In this document: positions 57,501-64,000 of the stretch, one piece after another | Layout: the number at the start of each line of letters is the position of its first letter | Position numbering within the stretch: position 1 is the first letter of the stretch | Assembly: GCF_954871325.1 (NCBI RefSeq) | Contig: NC_088779.1 | Location: forward strand, 11,100,846 to 11,164,845 | Reading direction: 5' to 3' | Length of the DNA stretch: 64,000 nucleotides | Source of the DNA: Gordionus sp. m RMFG-2023 | Taxonomy: Eukaryota; Nematomorpha; Gordioida; Chordodea; Parachordodidae | Notes under the pieces: model-generated | The model's input: only the letters and a program-made list of their open reading frames with translations | Database searches by the model: none | Told to the model about the DNA's origin: nothing | Translations under genes and position numbers: made by a program

Positions 57501-60500
57501 ATGCAAAATACTTATCAAAAACATATTTTATATCATGAATCTATCATAGAATTATATTAATTTATAGTATATTTTAAATTACATACTAACTTGAGCGTAA
57601 ATAAAATATTATAGGCTAAGAAATATTTATTTAAAGGTATTTAAAAAAATGATATCGGATCTCAGTAATTGGCCGATAGTGTTATCTTGATTTCGCCGAC
57701 TTTTAAAAATTGAGAAATCAAGATCTTAGCCAAAATAATAATATCTAAACCTCAATATTTAACCAAATGAAGAAATCTCGATATGTATGTGCTATTTTTT
57801 TTTAGCTATAATCATGACGGCCATTTTTTAAAAATCAGCAAAATCGAGATTTTGACAATATTAACTGCCGATATCAAGTTATATCGGGAAAATTGCATAA
57901 CCTCATAAAACAGTGTCAGACACCTCTAATTTCTTGGGTCGAAAATGGGATTTTTCACACTCATTTTCTATTGTAAATACTTTAATTCCTGTCGTCAACT
58001 TAGTGTTGGTTTAATTTAATTTGATTTTTAAAATTATACATTTATCCCAATAATCGAAATGCTTTCACTTTAATTTTATTTGTAAAGAAAAAAAACCGCC
58101 ATAATAGTTAGGGTTCACTATAATTTTTTATGGGTATTCAGATTCACGAACTAAAAGTAAAAATAAAATAGTTGGATTTCATAAAAATATTGTCATAAAA
58201 AATTGAACTCGTTTTTTAAATGAATGAATTTTAGAGCCTTCATGAAGAGTTAGCTTTATAAATGAATGAATAATATAGCCTGAAGAGTTAGCTTTATAAA
58301 TGAATGGATATTAGAACCTGAACATGCAGATTCGAATACAGTTTGGCCAGACTGGATAGACATTATCTCAAACTCGGTTGGAATCTTGATTAATTTTAAA
58401 TGATTTCGTTTTTACTAATATTTTTATGAAGAATTTTTCCGCCTTAGTTGTAATATCCTACTTTTTTTATTTAACAGTACAATAAAAAAATCGAATTGAA
58501 TTGTATTCGAACCTATTTTTTCGAATCTTTGAAAAAGAGTTTTCGGATTGTTTTTTTCTTGGATTGGGTCTGACAAAAATAACCCCGATTCAACCTTGCA
58601 TTGATTTTTTTATTTATCAATTTATATTCTAAAAATATTCACTTGGTTAGATAATTCCAACACACAGTGAGGCAATATAGTATTATGGAAATAGCAATAT
58701 TTCAAAGTCAAGTTTCTAAACAAAATAGAACATTTTATTAGAATTTTGAATACATTTTTAATTTATATCATTTTTCTTTTTAAAAAAAACCATGATAAAA
58801 AAAAGTAAATTATTATAAATTTGACAAAGTTTTAAAATTTAATAATACATTATCTTTCATTATTGACTATTTTTGGTTTTTTAGTTAATGATACCAAAGA
58901 AGAAATTTACAAAATTCGTCAAGAAGATGAACTTAAATATAGAGTTAAATTATATAAAAAAATTTTATTTATACCTACATTTATTAGAAGCTACTAGAAA
59001 ATTTTCAAATTTTGGAAACCAATTATTACAGAAATATTTCAAACCTTAAGGCTGATCGTAATTATAAAGATTTACATCTACTCTATTTAAGTAATTGTTA
59101 TTATAGTTGAATTAGAAAAAAATACAAAAGATAAATTAAATGATAACATTCAAGGATTGCAAATCCAGGTTTTATTTTAAAAATGATTAATTTATAAAAT
59201 TTGATTGACATTGGAGATAAATAAATAATTAAGGGAGAAATGCATGATCGACATCCCTAGATTTAATTTACGTGTAAGATATATTCCATTTAATCAAAAC
59301 GTTTTTGAGGACTCTTAAAAAAAGAAATTTAGCAGTTCAAAACGTTAGTTAACAATGCTATTGAATGGAGTTATAATAATTTTATTTAATCCTCTATTGC
59401 GTAAACTTGATTTTATGATTATCATACCCTTCACATATTAAAGCCCAATTTTTTAAGAAGTGATTTAATAATGAAGGCTACTAATTATTAATTATAACAA
59501 GAACAACATATATTTTTAATTGTGCAAAAAGTTTAATAATAAAGATAATGATTGTCAAAATTTGAAAGAAAATCTGAATAAATGTGAAATCGATCGCGAG
59601 GATATTAATGTTAAATATAACATTGCCACAGATAACGAAAGTTAGCGCTATTACTCACTTATTTATAATGAATTGTGGTTTTTTTAGTTCAGCTCAATAA
59701 TAAAATTCTGTTTTATGAAAAGGAATTAAAGGATAGAGAGTTATATTTGAATAATATACTCACCAAGTTATCATCTACTCAGGTATAATTTTAAAAAATT
59801 CAAAATTATTAAAAATATTATAATTGAAAAACGCTAAAATTTTATCAAAATGCTTTAAAAAATTTTTATAATAGAAATAGACCATCTCTCGATTCTAAAT
59901 AAAGCATAATATTTCTTAAGGGGTCTTGTTATGAATGTTTCACTATTAGAGATCGTGGCCTGATCCGGCCCGCACAAAAAGATTTTCAGGCCGCGCCGTG
60001 TGACTTAGACAAAAAAATTTTACGATCCGGTCGGCCCTGAATTTTTGCAATTATTAGTCAAAATTTATTTTTCCTTTATAAAAAATTTAATCGGGCCCTA
60101 CAACTTGTAAAAAATTATTATACCAGCCTGGCCTGCGGACCTCTACCTACCTTATATAAATCTATTATATCATAATAATATAACATGATATTACCGACTA
60201 ATTATAGATATTACAAACTTATTTTTGATTGTAATTTAGGATGAAAATGCATATGTAAAATCGGAGCTTGTTAAAATTTCACAAAAGTGTAAAGCTATGA
60301 CATATAACGAATCTAGCACGACATCTAAAATAAAGGGTCATTTGGAAAAATTGCTGAATGATTTTGAGATTAAAATTTTGAACTGGAAATTAAAGTTTAA
60401 CAGCTTAAAGTCGCATGTTTATGACAAATATGATGAGTATATAATAATCAACTTTAATAATTTGAATATTAATTTTTTTTAGGATTTATAAAATCAAAAC

Positions 60501-61286
60501 GGAACTGAATAATTTTAAAAGTATCTACTATGATACCCTTAAGATCAAAAGTGAGAATATAGTATCCAATATCTATATTATAATGTTAAACAACGATGGC
60601 TAAGATTGCATTTATAATAAAAGCGAATATATCACGATATCGTTCTTTATGGGAGAATATATAATCAAAAAATTGTTAGACAATTTCACGGTATTATCGC
60701 GTTTATTATGAATTCGCTTTAAACAGTGGCACAGCTGGGAAAATTGGAGCAGGCTTAAAATGGTTTCTATTAGCAAGAAATTTCCATGGGAATGTGCACG
60801 CCTAATCATTAAAATCTAGCTATGCCACTGATTAGATTATAGGCCATCACCATCTCCTATATTTAGTAGGCTAGATGTCCACTTGACTATCTATCCACCG
60901 TTTAAATAAAAATTTATATAAAACTTATATGATAATATAAATATTTGTAGATGATCAAGATATCAAAATTCATCAAATGCGAGAAGAGATAACTTTGTTA
61001 ACTGATTTAAAAGTTAGAATATTTAGTGGAATAATTATTATACTTCGAATAAATAATTGCAAATAATATATCAGCTGTATTTTTAATTTACGTATAATAT
61101 TAAAAAATTATTAGTTAATAACTTATTTTAGAAATATTAAATTTTTTATTTTTCGTAATCATTACGAAGAACGATATGGTTAAAGAGCGAGACGAACATA
61201 TTGATACGATTAATAAATTTAATCTAGATTATCAGGAATTGGATGAATTATGCCACAGCACTAACAATGCCAAAAAGGAATTAGAG
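54519..61286 (+). CDS. coiled-coil protein, unidentified, 15 exons visible
   Basis: Exons: 54519-54533, 54576-54633, 54682-54866, 54908-54973, 55014-55081, 55125-55198, 58885-58943, 58988-59057, 59107-59168, 59532-59640, 59688-59782, 60240-60436, 60483-60550, 60951-61012, 61170-61286. Phases agree at every junction and give 435 codons without a stop. It starts MFPSIKFPDFYETKRVS; almost all the rest is Lys/Glu/Asn/Leu-rich, as in long coiled coils (e.g. CEKAAKIQEWKEEMEAKIKE, KELKDRELYLNNILTKL). No motor, zinc finger or enzyme motif. Unspoiled introns are 40-49 nt; one of 3.7 kb and others are swollen by repeats. The gene begins 205 bp after ARFRP1 on the same strand. The 3' end is not visible. 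Candidates would be centrosomal, ciliary or kinetochore proteins, but I cannot name it. Confidence 0.75.
55199..58884. other. large intron of coiled-coil gene
   Basis: 3.7 kb of AT-rich, repeat-filled sequence: GATACACCGATATT words near 55290, GTAACG-type inverted words at 55610-55830, the duplication at 56690-56977, CGATAT words near 57650-57890 and a short triplication of TTAGCTTTATAAATGAATG at about 58230-58310. The flanking exons join in phase 1 across it. Confidence 0.55.
56690..56977. repeat. tandem duplication of ~145 bp
   Basis: Two adjoining copies of AAACTCATTATTTTTGAA..TAACAAATTGCATTACCTTTCTT..TTAGGCGCTTATTATTGGAT..GAATGCTAGTGG, with few differences. Non-coding, within the large intron of the coiled-coil gene. 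Confidence 0.8.
59947..60145. mobile_element. GGCC-rich hAT-type MITE in coiled-coil gene intron
   Basis: Starts TAGAGATCGTGGCCTGATCC and ends GGCCTGCGGACCTCTA, inverted in part; interior rich in GGCC/CCGG like 12819-13089. No clear target duplication. It enlarges the intron 59783-60239. Confidence 0.6.
60723..60830. mobile_element. 108-bp MITE (CAGTGGCA..TGCCACTG)
   Basis: Ends CAGTGGCACAGCTGGG and CTAGCTATGCCACTG are inverted repeats of a hAT-like form. Flanks do not match now. Lies in the 400-bp intron 60551-60950 of the coiled-coil gene. Confidence 0.65.
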
Positions 61287-63634
61287 GTTTTTTTTTAAAA
61301 ACTATATATTAATTCAGGAATCTATTATTTGGAAATGAGTTTTGTTCCCGTCGAAAAAAGGGTTACATTAATATTTTTGAAAGTCCATTGTTATGAAAAT
61401 ATCTACAAGCAATTTTAACATTTTTACGCAAATTTTTTTAAAAAAATCTATATTTCTTCGCCTGAGAATAAGGTTATTGTACATCCACTTTTTGTCAAAA
61501 ATGACTTTTTTACATAAATCAATTTTTTATAATTATACCATTCTATTTACATTAAAAAATCCGAAATATTTATTTAATATTAAATTAAATCCAATATAAG
61601 GTTAACCATCCTATTGAAAACAATAGAAACTTAATTTTTAAATTGTTCCACTGTAAAATTATAAAAAGTGAAAAAATATTCTAATTCTCAGGCGACTATA
61701 TGGCGAATTATTGAAACTTTCAATATTTTTATGGAATTTTCAGTATTTATTTTTTTGATCAATATATATATTTTTTCCCCATTTTATCAGTATATTAATA
61801 TTTATTCACAGTATATTAATAACAAAATTGGTCAGTATTTTTTGATCAGTAAATAAAAAACATTTCTATAACTTTTAATGAAATGGTTGATGATAGATCA
61901 TTGAGATTTATAAGTTGATGCTCAGTTAGAAATCTCTTAGCCATGGGACAAAAATATTTCGGAAAGCAATCTCATGGACTAGGTTAGGACAGGTAAGATC
62001 CAAAGGTAAAAAGATTAGGTTAGTTAAACTGCATATTTTTCAAATAAAATTTATTTATATATACCATTAATTAAGTTATATTATCTTATACTACAGTATA
62101 AATAGATTTGTTTTAACACTTTCCTTAATTATTGAAGAAAAATCATTTTATTTAAATAAGAAAAATTTACAAGATAGTTTTTTTATATTTTACTGTAGGA
62201 AAATCAATAGAATATAACAACTATTTTAATATTTTAATTTTATTTATCTAAAAAATTGTAATTGTGGCTATATGTGGTAAAAATATGATGTCATGATAAT
62301 TCTAGCTTATAAGCCTCGCTCGATAATTAGGAGCATTATCCATTAATGAATTTGTTGATAATATTATGGATACATATCGAGGTCGATTTCGAAATTTTAT
62401 CATCTTTAAAATAAAAATTATTTCAAGTTTAAAAAAAATTAAAAATCATTGCAGATTTTAAAAAAAAAATCGCTAAAATTTTAAAAAAATTATAAAATAT
62501 TTTAAAAATAGTTAGGTTTTACACAAATGTTTTTTCAATAATTATTTAAAGTAAACTTTATAAGAAATTTTATATACATTTATGGAAATGTGTTACTACA
62601 AACTGCAAATACTGTATAAACAAGTATTATAATTATAATAAAATATTTTGTTATTTATAAAATGACCATTTTATATTTTTTAAATTGTCACAATTTAATA
62701 AAAGTGTTCATTAGATTAAAAAAAAGGGTAACTCACTGAAACTCAGGGGAAATTTTTAATATTATTTTTTTATAATATTTTTTTTGTTTTTTAAATATTT
62801 TTATTTATTTTTTTTGTTTAAATATTTTTTTTATTAAAAAAAATAGTAAATTGCGATAGCACAAATCTTAAAATTTAATATTTTTCAAGTTATAACAATC
62901 TTAATGAAAATGATGATCATTACTCGGTCAATCATAGCAGGAACTTTATAGACCCTGATGATATATCGATCCCTCAACGTATTGGGCGTTTATGAGGGGA
63001 TCTTCAGGCGAGCATCCCCAGAAGAAAATCTTCCTCTCATTTATATATGTGAATATTCTTATTTTCGTATTATTAAAAATATGTCAAATATAAGTAAATT
63101 TTTAAATAATTTTCCTTAAAATTATATATATCTATATTATCAGTTTATATATTATATTTATTACTTAATTATCTATTAATAGTCCTTACTTAGTAGCATC
63201 CAATATAGCACACATATTTTTAAAAATTTTAAATAATTACTCTATTTCTAATGTAAAATTAAAAAATTGTGAAAATTTTCACAAAATAAAAATTGTAGTC
63301 CTAACTTAATAGCATTAAATTAGCACACATCTTTTTCATTTTTAATGTATATATAACTTGATACTTTATTTTAAATGGGATATGCACTATTGAATTAAAA
63401 ATATATATTAAAAAACAAATGAGGATTATTAAAAAATTAAATTTAAAAAAATAAATATATATTAAAAATCTATGAAGAAAGACATAAAAAGAAAAAAAGG
63501 GTACATATATATCACCCTAGAAAAGATTATGGACCAGAAGATTTCCAGGGAAATCTGCTGACGAAGATAAAATCCTTCATTGGTTGGGGTCCCCTAAGAT
63601 CTGTCTCATTTTTTTTCCTATGATTTTAATGAAA
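61287..63634. other. AT-rich stretch beyond last coiled-coil exon
   Basis: No further exon with matching phase 0 could be supported. TCGCCTGAGAAT (61458) and ATTCTCAGGCGA (61684) are ends of an inverted-repeat element that accounts for the small open frames there. The rest is low complexity. Confidence 0.45.
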
Positions 63635-63975
63635 TTGACGGCCTCTGCCTAGGGTATTTGTAACGATTGGTAGTGTTGGTGAGGCCAGCGTATTTGTTTT
63701 TTTTATGATTTCTGCCTTTTCAATAGCAGAAAATGAGAGGTTGGGCTTTGCTGCAAAACACAGGTATAGTCCCAAGCGAGCGGGAGACCATTAGTCCAGG
63801 GAATCAGGGAAATACCATCGGGACGTATAGCATTTTTGTTTGAGAGTGGATGGAATATTAGCTTCTTTAAGGGCAGCTAGGAGAATGTTGTTGATAATGA
63901 CGAGGTTGTCGTCCATGGGAGAACTTGCATTGCAAGATATGGTAAGCTTTCAATTCAATGGGCTGGCCAAAGTCG
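63635..63975 (-). pseudogene. LINE reverse transcriptase C-terminal fragment
   Basis: Minus-strand pieces in different frames give NNILLAALKEANIPSTL, RPDGISLIPWTNGLPLAWDY and KYAGLTN..RYKYPRQRP. The block RPDGxxLIPWxxGxxLxWDxT followed by Ala/Glu/Lys-rich sequence and KY is the tail of RT-related proteins abundant in invertebrate genomes. Frame changes show decay. Upstream continuation would lie beyond the right edge of the window. Confidence 0.5.
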
Positions 63976-64000
63976 ATACAAATGGAGGGAACTACAACAT

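Noticed and set aside
59091-59106. A 16-nt intron GTAATTGTTATTATAG
   Set aside because: Too short for animal splicing; an upstream donor at 59058 (GATC|GTAATT) gives a normal 49-nt intron with the same phase.

Overview
The window is very AT-rich animal (metazoan) nuclear DNA. Its genes are split by GT-AG introns, their products belong to animal families, and most of the rest is transposon-derived. Where transposons have not landed, introns are tiny (about 34-49 nt) and often end in TAG. I cannot place the species. Small introns and many hAT, Ty3 and LINE relics fit several invertebrate groups.

Layout. 1-928: relic of a hAT DNA transposon with the C-terminal transposase motif. 929-10640: mostly non-coding, with one plausible minus-strand exon (6917-7058) and MITE fragments. 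10641-22201 (perhaps to 23167): a plus-strand gene of 13-14 exons for a GPR158/GPR179-like extracellular region. The Cache plus EGF-like unit occurs twice, and all splice phases join into one open frame of 898 codons. No seven-helix domain was found. 24595-26022: hAT element with a perfect 8-bp target duplication and a broken BED-type transposase. 27779-42160: a minus-strand Ty3/gypsy-type LTR retrotransposon broken by two later insertions. One is a young gag-protease-only LTR element (29797-33556) lying inside its integrase. The other is a 3.57-kb fold-back hAT element built of inverted arrays of a ~119-bp repeat (38033-41603), lying in its leader. 42602-44321: a TA-flanked DNA transposon with another MITE nested inside. 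44455-46193: a minisatellite and a 180-bp tandem duplication.

47694-54313: the small GTPase ARFRP1. Five exons are packed into 676 bp and the last exon lies 5.9 kb downstream, beyond a decayed LINE and several MITEs. 54519-61286: a new gene starting about 200 bp later, encoding a long coiled-coil protein (at least 435 codons, not identified) with small introns in consistent phase; its 3' end is not visible. 63635-63975: minus-strand fragment of a LINE-type reverse transcriptase C-terminus.

The genes are not an operon and need not act together. ARFRP1 is a Golgi trafficking GTPase; the receptor-like gene would encode a cell-surface or secreted sensor. The clearest biological surprises are the duplicated Cache/EGF ectodomain in one frame, the UGA-CUA stop between gag and the next frame of the non-autonomous LTR element, and the giant fold-back hAT element.
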